From Firmicutes bacterium ADurb.Bin193 (GTDB lineage Bacteria; Bacillota; Clostridia; Monoglobales; Firm-18), in contig MWCQ01000004.1 of assembly GCA_002070105.1 (NCBI GenBank), positions 62,001-126,000 on the forward strand: 64,000 nt of DNA, written 5' to 3'. A program made the translations under genes and the position numbers. The notes under the pieces are model-generated. The model made no database searches. It was not told the origin of the DNA and saw only the letters and a program-made list of their open reading frames with translations. Of this stretch, positions 26,312 through 35,529 are shown one piece after another; positions within the stretch are counted from its first letter, which is position 1, and every line of letters starts with the position of its first letter.

Positions 26312-26689
26312 ATGAACAGAAGGCACAGTATTCAAAAACAGATGATTAAAAATGCGCTGTCAAGGCTTGACCACCCGACTGCGCTGGATATACTTGAGGA
26401 AATAAGAAGGAGTTATCCCCGCATAAGCCTCGGAACGGTTTACAGGAACTTAAAACTCCTGTCGGATGACGGAGCCCTGAAAAAAATATCCTTTAACGAC
26501 TCGCCCGACAGGTTTGACATCGGGCTTCACCCCCACCACCATATACAGTGTATTCGCTGCGGTTTGGTTTTGGATATAAATGACGATTATCCGGGGGAAC
26601 TTGCAAAAAGGATTGAGAAAGACACAAACTTTGTCGTTTCCGATTACAACATAGCATTTAAAGGAATTTGCCCCGATTGCAACAAATAG
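26312..26689 (+). CDS. Fur/PerR-family metalloregulator
   Basis: A 125-residue repressor. An N-terminal winged helix (about 1-75) contains SLGTVYRNLKLLSDDGALKK, the recognition helix. The dimer/metal domain has the regulatory HPHHHIQC cluster and two CxxC pairs (CIRC and CPDC) for structural zinc. The short N terminus and the HHHIQCIRCG motif are most like PerR-type peroxide sensors, but I cannot separate PerR from Fur or Zur here. No catalase, ferritin or uptake gene is adjacent. The leader carries a Per/Fur-like dyad. Confidence 0.9.
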   Translation: MNRRHSIQKQMIKNALSRLDHPTALDILEEIRRSYPRISLGTVYRNLKLLSDDGALKKISFNDSPDRFDIGLHPHHHIQCIRCGLVLDINDDYPGELAKRIEKDTNFVVSDYNIAFKGICPDCNK

Positions 26690-26701
26690 ACAAATAAAAG
26701 T

Positions 26702-26745
26702 AAAAGGCATTGTGTGAAAAATTTATTTTTCGCGCAATGCCTTTT
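26702..26745 (+). terminator. Terminator after the Fur-family gene
   Basis: AAAAGGCATTG pairs with CAATGCCTTTT, and an inner TGAAAAA/TTTTTCG stem extends the hairpin. It precedes the ruvC leader. Confidence 0.75.
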
Positions 26746-26802
26746 CAAAAGCCGTGCGATGTGATAGAATAATGAAAATAAACAAAAGCGGGGTGAGGAA
26801 TA

Positions 26803-27291
26803 ATGCGAATTATGGGGATTGACCCGGGGCTTGCAATCGTCGGCTTCGGGATAATCGAGCACGATGGACAAAGGTTTAAAACAATTGAATACGGTTCGAT
26901 TAACTCTCCTGCGCATACCGATATTCCCGCCCGTCTTAAAGCAGTGTATGACGATATTTCATTTATAATTGAGAAATACAAGCCCGACGAGGTCGCCGTG
27001 GAGGAGCTTTTTTTCAATACAAACATCAAAACGGCAATCATGGTCGGACAGGCGAGGGGAACGCTGATTCTTGCCGCCGCAAACCGCGGCATACCCGTCT
27101 TTGAATACACGCCGCTTCAGGTAAAACAGGCGGTTACAGGCTATGGAAGGGCGGAAAAAATACAGATTCAGCAGATGGTGAAATCAATCCTTGCCCTTCG
27201 CGAGATTCCCACACCCGACGATACCGCCGACGCTCTTGCAGTGGCGATTTGCCACGCCCACTCAAGAACTTTAAGGGCGATAACGACATAG
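26803..27291 (+). CDS. ruvC: Crossover junction endodeoxyribonuclease RuvC
   Basis: A 162-residue Holliday junction resolvase. The RNase H-fold catalytic acids are visible: Asp7 in MGIDPGL, Glu67 in VAVEELFF and the C-terminal pair in [17 protein letters not shown]. Length is normal. Only ruvC is present; ruvA and ruvB, often downstream, are not in this window. Its ATG follows GGGGTGAGG. The his operon promoter begins about 25 bases after its stop. Confidence 0.95.
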   Translation: MRIMGIDPGLAIVGFGIIEHDGQRFKTIEYGSINSPAHTDIPARLKAVYDDISFIIEKYKPDEVAVEELFFNTNIKTAIMVGQARGTLILAAANRGIPVFEYTPLQVKQAVTGYGRAEKIQIQQMVKSILALREIPTPDDTADALAVAICHAHSRTLRAITT

Positions 27292-27317
27292 CCTGAAAAT
27301 ACGCTTGTTTAATATGG

Positions 27318-27346
27318 TTGACATAACAAAATAATTGTGTTACAAT
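27318..27346 (+). promoter_or_regulatory. Sigma-A promoter of the his operon
   Basis: TTGACA (27318-27323) and TACAAT (27341-27346) are 17 bases apart. The dyad GTGG-TTTA-CCAC (27353-27364) sits at the expected transcription start and may be an operator. There is no room for a long leader, so a T-box is excluded. Confidence 0.7.
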
Positions 27347-27384
27347 ACTTTAGTGGTTTACCACAGTAAAGTGAGGTTTTATAT

Positions 27385-28641
27385 ATGAGAAGATGGAAAA
27401 CTCAAACGCCCGAAGGTGCGCTTGATGTTCTTGAGAATGAGTGTGCCCGCAAAAGAAGCGTTGAAGGCTGTATTATGCAAACATATAAAGCAAGCGGATA
27501 TTTTGAGGTTCAGACCCCGACCTTTGAGTTTTACGATGTCTTTGCCGATGAATTCGGCGATTTTGACCAAAGCTCGATGATGAAATTTTTTGACAGGCAG
27601 GGAAGGATTTTGGTTCTGCGTCCCGATCTTACCACTCCGATTGCGAGGGTTTTCGCCACAAGGTATGCCGATGTTCCCCTTCCGAAAAGGGTTAGCTATG
27701 TCGGAAGCGCATTCCGTGACGGGGGCTCGGTTGCCGGCGCCGTTCAGAAGGAGTTTACACAGGCGGGGATTGAGCTTATCGGACAAAGCTCGCCCGAAGC
27801 TGATGCGGAGGTTATTGCGACAACCATCCGCGCTCTTTTGTCCTGCGGGCTCGAAAAGTTTCAGATAGACATCGGTCAGGCGGAGTTTTTCAAAGGTATT
27901 ATGGAGCAGACGGGGCTTTGCGAGGAAACGACTGAGCATATTCGCCAGCTTATAGACCAGAAAAGCTTTGTCGCCGTGGGTGAGCTTGCGGACAGCTATA
28001 AAATAAAAAGCGAGCTTAAAGAACTCATTTTAGAGCTTCCCAGTCTTTTCGGCGGGATAGAGGTAATAGACAAAATAAAGACCAAAAGCCTCGGCGCAAG
28101 GGCAAAGGCGGCATTGGACAACATAATAGAAATATACGGAATTCTTGTCGATTACGGCTTTGAAAAATACATATCGGTTGACCTTGGGATGGTCAAGGGG
28201 CTTAACTATTATACCGGCGTTATCGTAAAGGGATTTACGCACGGCGTGGGCTTCCCCGTTTGCGGCGGCGGAAGGTATGACAACCTTATAGGCGAGTTCG
28301 GCAGGAGCATTCCCGCAACCGGCGTAGCCATAGGGATTGAACGGGTTATATCCGCCCTTAATTATCAGAAAGCGGAATTTGAACTCCCTGTTGTGCATAC
28401 CCTTGTATGCTATGACACCGACAGAAGCGATGCGTTTAAGATAGCCGAGGGGCTTCGGTCAAACGGACTTTGCGTTGAGGTCTGGACGGGCGGCGGCGAC
28501 ATCGAGGATTATGCAAACCGAAGGGGAATAGGCGGAATTGTACGAATTCGCGGAAACGGTGTGATAGATATAAAAAATCTTGTGGACGGGACGACTACTG
28601 CCACGACCGTTTCGGAACTGTTGGGCGGTGAGGGGAAATGA
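27385..28641 (+). CDS. hisZ: ATP phosphoribosyltransferase regulatory subunit
   Basis: A 418-residue HisRS-like protein without tRNA-charging function. It complexes with the short HisG and confers histidine feedback control. Class II synthetase-like motifs are present: [17 protein letters not shown] (motif 2 region) and the [13 protein letters not shown] loop. [13 protein letters not shown] precedes them. The short partner hisG follows directly, overlapping by four bases (ATGA), which settles HisZ over HisS. First gene of the his operon. Confidence 0.93.
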   Translation: MRRWKTQTPEGALDVLENECARKRSVEGCIMQTYKASGYFEVQTPTFEFYDVFADEFGDFDQSSMMKFFDRQGRILVLRPDLTTPIARVFATRYADVPLPKRVSYVGSAFRDGGSVAGAVQKEFTQAGIELIGQSSPEADAEVIATTIRALLSCGLEKFQIDIGQAEFFKGIMEQTGLCEETTEHIRQLIDQKSFVAVGELADSYKIKSELKELILELPSLFGGIEVIDKIKTKSLGARAKAALDNIIEIYGILVDYGFEKYISVDLGMVKGLNYYTGVIVKGFTHGVGFPVCGGGRYDNLIGEFGRSIPATGVAIGIERVISALNYQKAEFELPVVHTLVCYDTDRSDAFKIAEGLRSNGLCVEVWTGGGDIEDYANRRGIGGIVRIRGNGVIDIKNLVDGTTTATTVSELLGGEGK

Positions 28642-29279
28642 AATATCTGACGATTGCGCTTGCCAAGGGCAGGCTTGCCGAGCTTTCGACAGAGCTTTTC
28701 GGTAAAATCGGGCTTGACTGCCCGGTAATAAAAGAAAAATCAAGAAAGCTGATATTCACCGACGAAAAAAACAGGCTTAAATTTATGCTTGTAAAGGCTA
28801 CGGATGTTCCCACCTATGTCGAATACGGCGCGGCTGACATCGGAATTGTGGGTAAGGACACTATTTTGGAGGAGGGTAAAAATCTTTACGAGGTTTTGGA
28901 CCTTAAATTCGGCGCATGCAAAATGTGCGTCTGCGGTTGGGCGGACAAGGCGCTTCCGACCGGCTTTATAAAGGTTGCCTCCAAATACCCCAACATTACA
29001 AGGGACTATTTTTCATCCAAAAAAAATCAGACGATTGAAATAATAAAATTAAGCGGAAGTGTCGAGCTTGCCCCGCTTTGCGGTCTTTCGGAGGTTATCG
29101 TCGACATAGTCGAAAGCGGAAAAACCTTGAAGGAAAACGGTCTTGCCGTTATCGAAGAGATATGCGATATCTCCGCAAGGCTTGTTGTAAACAGGGTTAG
29201 CCTTAAAATGGAGAAGGAAAGAATAATGGGTATTGTCGACAGGGCAAGGGAGATAATAAAAAATGATAACAATAATTGA
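28638..29279 (+). CDS. hisG: ATP phosphoribosyltransferase, short form
   Basis: A 213-residue catalytic subunit for the first step of histidine synthesis, ATP plus PRPP to phosphoribosyl-ATP. It lacks the C-terminal regulatory domain of long HisG and therefore needs HisZ. Motifs are [11 protein letters not shown] at the N terminus, [12 protein letters not shown] and the PRPP loop [20 protein letters not shown]. Start overlaps the hisZ stop; its end overlaps hisH by 17 bases. Confidence 0.96.
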   Translation: MKYLTIALAKGRLAELSTELFGKIGLDCPVIKEKSRKLIFTDEKNRLKFMLVKATDVPTYVEYGAADIGIVGKDTILEEGKNLYEVLDLKFGACKMCVCGWADKALPTGFIKVASKYPNITRDYFSSKKNQTIEIIKLSGSVELAPLCGLSEVIVDIVESGKTLKENGLAVIEEICDISARLVVNRVSLKMEKERIMGIVDRAREIIKNDNNN

Positions 29280-29850
29280 CTACGGCGCGGGGAATCTTAA
29301 AAGTGTCGAAAAGGCGTTGAATTTTTTGGGATATAAAACGGAGGTTACCGACAATCCCGACAAAATAAAAAATGCCGAAAAATTGATACTGCCCGGAGTC
29401 GGCTCCTTCAAAAACTCAATGGACAAGCTTCACGAAAGAGGGCTTGCAGAGGCTATAAAGGGCGTTTCTGCGCCGCTTTTGGGTATTTGCCTCGGGCTTC
29501 AGCTTCTTTTTGAATACAGCGAAGAGGGCGACTGCGAGGGGCTTGGAATGCTTGAAGGGAGAATCAAAAAAATCCCCGACTGCGGGCTGAAAATCCCGCA
29601 AATAGGCTGGAACAGCCTCAATATAAGGGGAGGCAGGCTTTTTGAGGGCGTGAAGAACAAAAGCTATGTCTATTTCGTCCACTCCTATTGCCTTGATGCG
29701 CGGGACAAGGGTGTTGTCAGCGCAACGGTCAGCTATGGGGCGGAGCTTGAAATTGCCGTAGAGTACAAAAACCTTTTCGCAACCCAGTTTCACCCCGAAA
29801 AAAGCGGGGGCGTCGGGCTTAGGATACTTGAGAATTTTGCGAAGATATAA
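29263..29850 (+). CDS. hisH: Imidazole glycerol phosphate synthase, glutaminase subunit
   Basis: A 195-residue class I amidotransferase that supplies ammonia to HisF. The nucleophile Cys lies in [12 protein letters not shown] and the His/Glu pair in TQFHPEKSG. The N terminus [12 protein letters not shown] is typical. It overlaps hisG upstream and is followed by hisA 28 bases later, in the usual his order. Confidence 0.97.
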   Translation: MITIIDYGAGNLKSVEKALNFLGYKTEVTDNPDKIKNAEKLILPGVGSFKNSMDKLHERGLAEAIKGVSAPLLGICLGLQLLFEYSEEGDCEGLGMLEGRIKKIPDCGLKIPQIGWNSLNIRGGRLFEGVKNKSYVYFVHSYCLDARDKGVVSATVSYGAELEIAVEYKNLFATQFHPEKSGGVGLRILENFAKI

Positions 29851-29878
29851 TCAAATCAAGGAACGGAGACCAAAAATT

Positions 29879-30595
29879 ATGACGATTTATCCTGCGATTG
29901 ACATATTGGGCGGAAAGTGCGTGCGCCTTACACAGGGGCGGTACGACCAAAGCACCGTATACGGCGAATCTCCCGCCGAAACGGCAAAAAGATGGGAGGC
30001 TAGCGGGGCTAAATGGCTTCACATAGTCGACCTTGACGGCGCAAGGGCGGGAAAACCGGTAAACCTTAAAGCTGTTGAAGAAATTGTTAAATCGGTCAAA
30101 ATCCCCATTCAGCTCGGAGGAGGAGTAAGAACGCAATCCGACATTGAAAACCTTATTTCAACAGGTATAAGCCGTGTCATACTCGGAACGGGCGCCGTAA
30201 AAAGCAGAAAGCTGGTTTTGGATGCAACCGCAAAATACGGCGATAAAATAGCCGTCGGAATCGATGCGAAGGACGGCTTTGTGGCAATTAGCGGCTGGGA
30301 GGAGGTAAGTGGCTTTAGGTCGGTGGAATTTGCGAAAATTATGGAGGACTGCGGGGTTAAAACCATAATATATACCGATATTGCCACCGACGGAATGCTT
30401 ACGGGCCCCAATTTTGCGGCAATGGAGGAAATGGCGAAAAGCGTTAATATAATCGTAATCGCTTCGGGCGGAGTGGGAAGCGCCGATGATGTAAAAAGGC
30501 TTATTCCCACGGGTGTCGCGGGCGTTATAATCGGGCGCGCCCTGTATACGGGAAGCGTCAGGCTGGAGGATGTAATATGCTTGCAAAGCGAATAA
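29879..30595 (+). CDS. hisA: Phosphoribosylformimino-5-aminoimidazole carboxamide ribotide isomerase
   Basis: A 238-residue TIM barrel catalysing the fourth step of histidine synthesis. [15 protein letters not shown] carries the first catalytic Asp and [16 protein letters not shown] the second. Phosphate-binding Gly motifs QLGGGVRT and IASGGVGS are present. ATG at 29879 is chosen; an in-frame start at 29828 would overlap hisH and has no binding site. Overlaps hisF by 19 bases. Confidence 0.95.
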   Translation: MTIYPAIDILGGKCVRLTQGRYDQSTVYGESPAETAKRWEASGAKWLHIVDLDGARAGKPVNLKAVEEIVKSVKIPIQLGGGVRTQSDIENLISTGISRVILGTGAVKSRKLVLDATAKYGDKIAVGIDAKDGFVAISGWEEVSGFRSVEFAKIMEDCGVKTIIYTDIATDGMLTGPNFAAMEEMAKSVNIIVIASGGVGSADDVKRLIPTGVAGVIIGRALYTGSVRLEDVICLQSE

Positions 30596-31338
30596 TACCC
30601 TGCCTTGATGTAAAGGACGGGCGCGTTGTAAAGGGAGTTAAATTTGTTAATCTTAAAGACGCTGGTGACCCGGTTGAAATCGCCGCACAGTATGACAAGG
30701 CAGGCGCCGATGAGCTTGTATTCCTCGACATAACTGCCTCAAGCGATTCAAGAAGCATAGTACTTGATATGGTGCGGAGGGTAGCCGAGCAGGTTTTTAT
30801 CCCCTTTACCGTAGGCGGAGGAATAAGAACCGTAGAGGATTTTCGCGATATCCTGCGTGAGGGCGCGGACAAAATCTCCGTTAACTCGGCGGCAATAAGG
30901 CGGCCGGAGCTTATTTCGGAGGCGGCGGATATATTCGGAAGCCAGTGTGTCGTTTTGGCGGTTGATGCCAAAAGGAGAAGCAACGGCAGCGGCTGGACGG
31001 TATATCTCAACGGCGGGCGTGTGGATACGGGAATAGACTGTGAGCAATGGGTTTATGACGGTGTCCGCCGCGGCGCGGGCGAGATTCTGCTTACCAGCAT
31101 GGACTGCGACGGGGTTAAAAAAGGCTATGATAACGAGCTTAACAAGGCAATATCGGGCATTGTGAATGTTCCCGTTATCGCATCGGGCGGTGCGGGTAAG
31201 CCGGAGCATTTTTTCGATGCCATAGAATACGGCGGCGTCGACGCTGTTTTGGCGGCATCGCTGTTTCATTACGGAGAGCTTGAAATTTCAGAGTTGAAAA
31301 AATATCTTGCATCGCGCAATATTCCGGTGCGAATGTAA
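30577..31338 (+). CDS. hisF: Imidazole glycerol phosphate synthase, cyclase subunit
   Basis: A 253-residue TIM barrel forming IGP and AICAR with His[19 protein letters not shown] holds the first catalytic Asp and [15 protein letters not shown] the second. [13 protein letters not shown] and [13 protein letters not shown] bind phosphate. GGAGG lies upstream of the ATG inside hisA. HisA and HisF are related half-barrel duplicates, as usual. Confidence 0.97.
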   Translation: MLAKRIIPCLDVKDGRVVKGVKFVNLKDAGDPVEIAAQYDKAGADELVFLDITASSDSRSIVLDMVRRVAEQVFIPFTVGGGIRTVEDFRDILREGADKISVNSAAIRRPELISEAADIFGSQCVVLAVDAKRRSNGSGWTVYLNGGRVDTGIDCEQWVYDGVRRGAGEILLTSMDCDGVKKGYDNELNKAISGIVNVPVIASGGAGKPEHFFDAIEYGGVDAVLAASLFHYGELEISELKKYLASRNIPVRM

Positions 31339-31392
31339 ATTTCTATAAATTGTAAAAAATGTGCCATCAAGGCGGCAAAACGGAGGGTTATT

Positions 31393-32007
31393 ATGATTGA
31401 TCCAAAATATGACGAAAACGGACTTATTCCCGTAATTGTGCAGGACTGGCGTACAAAAACCGTGCTTATGCAGGCATATATGAATGAGGAAAGCCTGCGG
31501 CTTACGAAGGAAACGGGAAAGGCTACATATTACAGCCGAAGCAGGGGGAAGCTATGGGTAAAGGGCGAGGAAAGCGGACATTTTCAATATGTTAAGGAAA
31601 TTTTTACCGATTGTGACAACGACTGTCTTTTGTTAAAAGTAGAACAGGTAGGCTCCGCATGCCACACAAACAATTTTTCGTGTTTTTACCGCGATTTAGA
31701 AGGCGAAGAGGTAAAATCAAGCCTTCCCGATCCCGCAGTATTATATGAAATTTTTGATGTTATATGCGACAGAGCGCTACACCCCAAGGAAGGAAGCTAT
31801 ACCAACTATCTTTTTGACAAAGGTGTAGACAAAATATGCAAAAAAGTGGGCGAGGAGGCGGCCGAGGTAATTATTGCCGCAAAAAACCGCTCGAAAGAGG
31901 AAATAAGCTATGAGGCTGCGGACCTTATTTTTCATCTTCTCGTTGCGCTGAAGGAAACTGGTGCAACGCCGGAGGATGTATTCCTTCAGCTTCAAAGCAG
32001 ACGATAA
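31393..32007 (+). CDS. hisIE: Bifunctional phosphoribosyl-AMP cyclohydrolase/phosphoribosyl-ATP pyrophosphatase
   Basis: A 204-residue fusion. The HisI domain (about 1-115) shows [21 protein letters not shown] and the metal-binding [20 protein letters not shown], listed as separate blocks. The HisE domain (about 118-204) shows [24 protein letters not shown], of the MazG-like fold, with its EExxE acidic site. It catalyses steps two and three of the pathway. Last gene of this operon. hisB, hisC, hisD and a histidinol phosphatase are missing here and must lie elsewhere. Confidence 0.95.
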   Translation: MIDPKYDENGLIPVIVQDWRTKTVLMQAYMNEESLRLTKETGKATYYSRSRGKLWVKGEESGHFQYVKEIFTDCDNDCLLLKVEQVGSACHTNNFSCFYRDLEGEEVKSSLPDPAVLYEIFDVICDRALHPKEGSYTNYLFDKGVDKICKKVGEEAAEVIIAAKNRSKEEISYEAADLIFHLLVALKETGATPEDVFLQLQSRR

Positions 32008-32051
32008 GAAATGCTTAATTTAAAAATTTGAAATTAGACAAATTATTTCTT

Positions 32052-32081
32052 GCTATATTCTTTTGCCTTCTGCAAATATTA
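32052..32081 (+). promoter_or_regulatory. Candidate sigma-G promoter of the SASP gene
   Basis: GCTATA (32052-32057) and AATATTA (32075-32081) are 17 bases apart. They resemble the forespore sigma-G consensus (GHATR and CATNHTA), with one or two mismatches each. Position and gene type support it; the sequence match alone is modest. Confidence 0.4.
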
Positions 32082-32111
32082 TTAGTGTAACAAACAGGAG
32101 GTGAAACAAAG

Positions 32112-32315
32112 ATGGCAAACAACAATCAATCATTGGTAGCTGAAGCGAGAAACGGACTCGATAAATTTAAGTTCGAGGTTGCTAACGAAGTGGGCGTAAC
32201 ATTAAAGCCCGGATACAACGGCGATATCACTTCCCGTGATGCCGGTCGTATAGGCGGCAACATGGTAAAGAAAATGATTCAGTCGTATGAGCAGAGCCTT
32301 ATAGGCAGGTTCTAA
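32112..32315 (+). CDS. Alpha/beta-type small acid-soluble spore protein
   Basis: A 67-residue SASP that coats DNA in the dormant spore and protects it from UV and heat. The two family signatures are present: KFEVANEVGV, which includes the germination-protease cleavage region, and GDITSRDAGRIGGNMVKKMI, the DNA-binding helix. An ideal AGGAGGTGA precedes the ATG. Direct evidence that the organism forms endospores. Monocistronic with a terminator at 32396. Confidence 0.97.
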   Translation: MANNNQSLVAEARNGLDKFKFEVANEVGVTLKPGYNGDITSRDAGRIGGNMVKKMIQSYEQSLIGRF

Positions 32316-32710
32316 GGATTTTAACGATAACAAATAAATTTAAAAGCTGTCCCATAAGTTTAATTTATTCTGATTAAAAACGGATGGCATTAGGATAAGC
32401 CCGCCGCAAAGGCGGGCTTACCTTTTAAAAGACCTGTACCCGTAACAAAAATACCGTATTCGTCATAGTATATCAATGCACTTGGAAATTCACAGAAATA
32501 TTGTTAATTTTATATATTGAATTTTTTTATCCGCAAGTATATTATATTTATGCTGCTTTAGTATATCATGGGTAAATTTGTGGTTTTATTCCGGAATCGG
32601 AGAAAAACGGACAAATTAAGGGCTGTATAACGGCAGCTGCAAATACTCATATATGTCATTATGCCGATTTTGACTTCTATGGGTAAATCTATTAATTAGG
32701 GGCGATTAAA
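32316..32710 (+). other. Long intergenic region before hppA
   Basis: No gene is visible in these 395 bases. It holds the SASP terminator and then about 290 AT-rich bases with a possible hppA promoter near 32517 (TTGAAT with a poor -10). The phrase ATGGGTAAAT occurs twice (near 32569 and 32679). No known riboswitch motif was recognised. Confidence 0.5.
32396..32426 (+). terminator. Terminator after the SASP gene
   Basis: TAAGCCCGCC and GGCGGGCTTA form a perfect 10-base stem with loop GCAAA, followed by CCTTTT. Confidence 0.85.
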
Positions 32711-34813
32711 ATGAGAATCAGTGAAAACGGTATTTTTCTCCTGTCAATTGCGGTATCCTTGTTATCCTTCGGCGTTGCTCTTTTTTTCTATCAATGGGTT
32801 AAAAAGCAACAGGCCGACAACAAGCGTATTGCCGAGGTAGGAGGCTTTATAAGAAAGGGATCTAATATATTTTTAAAGCGCGAATATGCTATCCTTGCCC
32901 GTTTCGCGGGCGTAATCGCGATTTTGATATTCCTTTTTCTTCCCGAACCTATATGGTCGGGTGATATGAAGAAAAACATTACAATGGCAGTAGCCTATAT
33001 TTTAGGTACGGCTCTTTCCGCACTTGCGGGTAAGGTCGGCATTGAGGTTGCTACCATTGCTAACATGAAGGCGGCGGAGGCCGCGCAAAAGGGAATAAGA
33101 CCTTCCTTTTTAGTCGGCTTCAGAGGTGGGGCGGTAATGGGTATGGCGGTTGTAGGAACAAGCCTTTTGGGTGTAACTGTCGTATACGCTCTTACAGGCG
33201 ATGCAACTGCCGTTTTGGGCTTCAGCTTCGGAGCAAGCTCGCTTGCGCTGTTTGCAAAGGCGGGCGGCGGTATTTTTACAAAAACGGCTGATGTAAGCGC
33301 AGACCTTGTTGGTAAGGTTGAGCTTGGGATACCTGAGGATGACCCGAGAAATCCCGCCGTTATCGCAGACAATGTCGGCGACAATGTCGGTGATGTTGCC
33401 GGAATGGGCGCGGATTTATTTGATTCTAATGTTGCGGCTATGGCGGCGGCGCTTGTAATGGCTATGAATCTGGGCACAACAACAGCCGACAAATCCTCAA
33501 ATATCATAATGGTTTTCTGTTATGCGGCGCTCGGTTTGTTATCCTCCGCTATCGGGGTTCTTTCCGCACGCATGGGTAAAAAGGGTGATCCCACAAAGGC
33601 GCTTAACGGAAGCACATATATAACAACTGTGATTTTTGCGGTACTTACTGCGGCGGCTACATGGCTGTTCGGATTTGAGTGGCGTATATGGGGCGCAACT
33701 GCAATCGGTCTTTTAGTCGGCGTAATAATCGGAATCGCAAGCGACTATTTTACAAACGACAACAAAAAGCCGGTGCAGTTTGTTGCAAAGGCATCAAAAT
33801 CAGGTCCCGCATTTACTGTTTTGTCGGGCGTTTCCTACGGTCTTTTAAGCGTTCTTCCCTCAATGGCGGGAATAGCTTTGTCGGCGCTTTTGGCATACAA
33901 TATCTGCGCTCCCATCGGAGAGGGATATGCAATGTTCGGTATTTCAATGGCGGCGATGGGAATGCTTTCAATCGTCGGGATGATTATTTCAAACGATGCT
34001 TACGGCCCGATTGTTGACAACGCAAGAGGTCTTGCTGAAATGGGCGGCCTCGGCGATAAGGTTTTGGAAATAACAGATGAGCTTGACAGCGCGGGAAATA
34101 CGGTTAAAGCGGTTACAAAGGGCTTTGCGATCGGCGCGGCGGGACTTACGATTATTGCTCTTTTGGGTGCGTTTATGAGTGAGGTTAACTCGGCCGCCGG
34201 TCTAAAAGGTCTTGAAAAGATAACCGGCTTTGACATTATGAACCCCCTTGTATTCTTCGGTCTGCTTGTTGGTGCGGCAATACCCGCGGTTTTCTCCGCA
34301 ATGCTTATGCTTGGCGTTGACAAAAACGCACAGCGGATGGTTGCCGAAATTCACAGGCAGTTTAATGAGATTTTGGGGCTTAAAGAAGGCAAAAAGGGCG
34401 TTGTTCCCGAATACGAAAAGTGCATTGACATCGCCACGACCGGTGCGCTTAAAGAGCTTATACCCGCGGGGCTTATGTCAATTATCGTAACGCTTTTGGT
34501 CGGCTTTATCGGCGGAGTTCATGCGATAGGCGGATTTTTAACGGGTAACATCGTAAGCGGATTGCTTCTGGCACTGTTTATGTCCAACTCGGGCGGACTC
34601 TGGGACAATGCCAAAAAATTCGTTGAAGCGGGGAATGAAGGAGGAAAAGGCTCCGACGCGCACAAGGCGGCAGTTGTAGGTGACACCGTGGGCGACCCCT
34701 TCAAGGATACCGCAGGACCGTCAATTAACACACAGGTTACGGTAGTATCGCTTGTTTCGTCAATAATGGCAACTCTGTTTTTGTCATTCAACCTTTTCAG
34801 ATTTTTCGGATAA
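32711..34813 (+). CDS. hppA: Membrane-bound ion-translocating pyrophosphatase
   Basis: A 700-residue integral membrane pump with about 16 membrane segments that couples pyrophosphate hydrolysis to ion export. The substrate site DNVGDNVGDVAGMGADLFDS and the second acidic motif VVGDTVGDPFKDTAGPS are intact. The subfamily determinant reads AGNTVKAVTKGFAIG, with Lys466 where potassium-dependent enzymes have Ala. It is therefore predicted to be potassium-independent and proton-pumping. This agrees with an energy-limited anaerobe. Monocistronic, with a dedicated long leader. Confidence 0.96.
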   Translation: MRISENGIFLLSIAVSLLSFGVALFFYQWVKKQQADNKRIAEVGGFIRKGSNIFLKREYAILARFAGVIAILIFLFLPEPIWSGDMKKNITMAVAYILGTALSALAGKVGIEVATIANMKAAEAAQKGIRPSFLVGFRGGAVMGMAVVGTSLLGVTVVYALTGDATAVLGFSFGASSLALFAKAGGGIFTKTADVSADLVGKVELGIPEDDPRNPAVIADNVGDNVGDVAGMGADLFDSNVAAMAAALVMAMNLGTTTADKSSNIIMVFCYAALGLLSSAIGVLSARMGKKGDPTKALNGSTYITTVIFAVLTAAATWLFGFEWRIWGATAIGLLVGVIIGIASDYFTNDNKKPVQFVAKASKSGPAFTVLSGVSYGLLSVLPSMAGIALSALLAYNICAPIGEGYAMFGISMAAMGMLSIVGMIISNDAYGPIVDNARGLAEMGGLGDKVLEITDELDSAGNTVKAVTKGFAIGAAGLTIIALLGAFMSEVNSAAGLKGLEKITGFDIMNPLVFFGLLVGAAIPAVFSAMLMLGVDKNAQRMVAEIHRQFNEILGLKEGKKGVVPEYEKCIDIATTGALKELIPAGLMSIIVTLLVGFIGGVHAIGGFLTGNIVSGLLLALFMSNSGGLWDNAKKFVEAGNEGGKGSDAHKAAVVGDTVGDPFKDTAGPSINTQVTVVSLVSSIMATLFLSFNLFRFFG

Positions 34814-34842
34814 TATGATTCGATAAATATAACAAACACATA

Positions 34843-34870
34843 AAACGGGCGGTAATACTACCGTCCGTTT
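34843..34870 (+). terminator. Terminator after hppA
   Basis: AAACGGGCGGTA pairs with TACCGTCCGTTT around ATAC, with one G-T pair. It directly follows the hppA stop. Confidence 0.75.
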
Positions 34871-34890
34871 AAGTTTATATGAGGATATGT

Positions 34891-34930
34891 AAAGGCAGGC
34901 TGTAAAGTACCCCTGACTGCCTGCCTTTTA
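34891..34930 (-). terminator. Terminator between hppA and the hsp20 gene
   Basis: AAAGGCAGGC and GCCTGCCTTTT form a 10-base stem around an 18-base loop. It lies right at the 3' end of the convergent hsp20 gene and can work for it on the minus strand. Confidence 0.75.
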
Positions 34931-34931
34931 C

Positions 34932-35357
34932 CTATTGAATATCAATTTTTCTGCTCCTTGATTTTGAAGGCTCTGCCTTCGGCACCGTGATAGAAAGCAC
35001 ACCATCCTTATATTCAGCCTTTGCCTGCTCGGATTTTACTTCGACAGGCAGCGGAATTGTCCTTGAAAAGCTGCCGTAATACCGTTCCGTTTTATAAGCG
35101 TTTTCATCTTTTAATTCTTTTTCCCTTTTTGTCTGACCCGTTAATCTTACGGTATTATCATCAATATATAAGTTTAGATCCTCCTTTGAAACTCCGGGTA
35201 TTTCGGCTTTTACTATCATATCGTTTTCCGTTTGGTACACATCGACACGGGGAGATGAAAACCCTCCAAACATTTTTGAGGGAAAGTCAAAAAAATTATT
35301 CGTATCCCTGAAGATATTATCCATATCCCTGAAAGGATTCCAAGGTATTAAAGACAT
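34932..35357 (-). CDS. Hsp20/alpha-crystallin small heat shock protein
   Basis: A 141-residue holdase chaperone. After a short N-terminal arm (MSLIPWNPFRDMDNIF) comes the alpha-crystallin domain (about 38-130): PRVDVYQTENDMIVKAEIPGV as its first strands and YKDGVLSITVPK as the conserved terminal motif. AGGAGG lies upstream of the ATG. Monocistronic. No CIRCE or CtsR box was noticed in the short upstream region. Confidence 0.95.
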   Translation of the reverse strand: MSLIPWNPFRDMDNIFRDTNNFFDFPSKMFGGFSSPRVDVYQTENDMIVKAEIPGVSKEDLNLYIDDNTVRLTGQTKREKELKDENAYKTERYYGSFSRTIPLPVEVKSEQAKAEYKDGVLSITVPKAEPSKSRSRKIDIQ

Positions 35358-35529
35358 TTTGATTCCTCCTCCATATTTTTATCAGCAATAGTTTTTCCCT
35401 ATAAAAAATTTTTATGACAATGACTTTTTTTATTTCCATGTATTTTTTATTCTATTATATGAAATATTAACTAAATAGTATAAGTTCATGCACACTGTCT
35501 TTATAATGCAAATGTGGGGTGTAGTATAA

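Noticed and set aside
32420-32710. Unknown riboswitch or small RNA before hppA
   Set aside because: The leader is long, but I found no convincing set of stems or known aptamer motif, only a twice-occurring ATGGGTAAAT.
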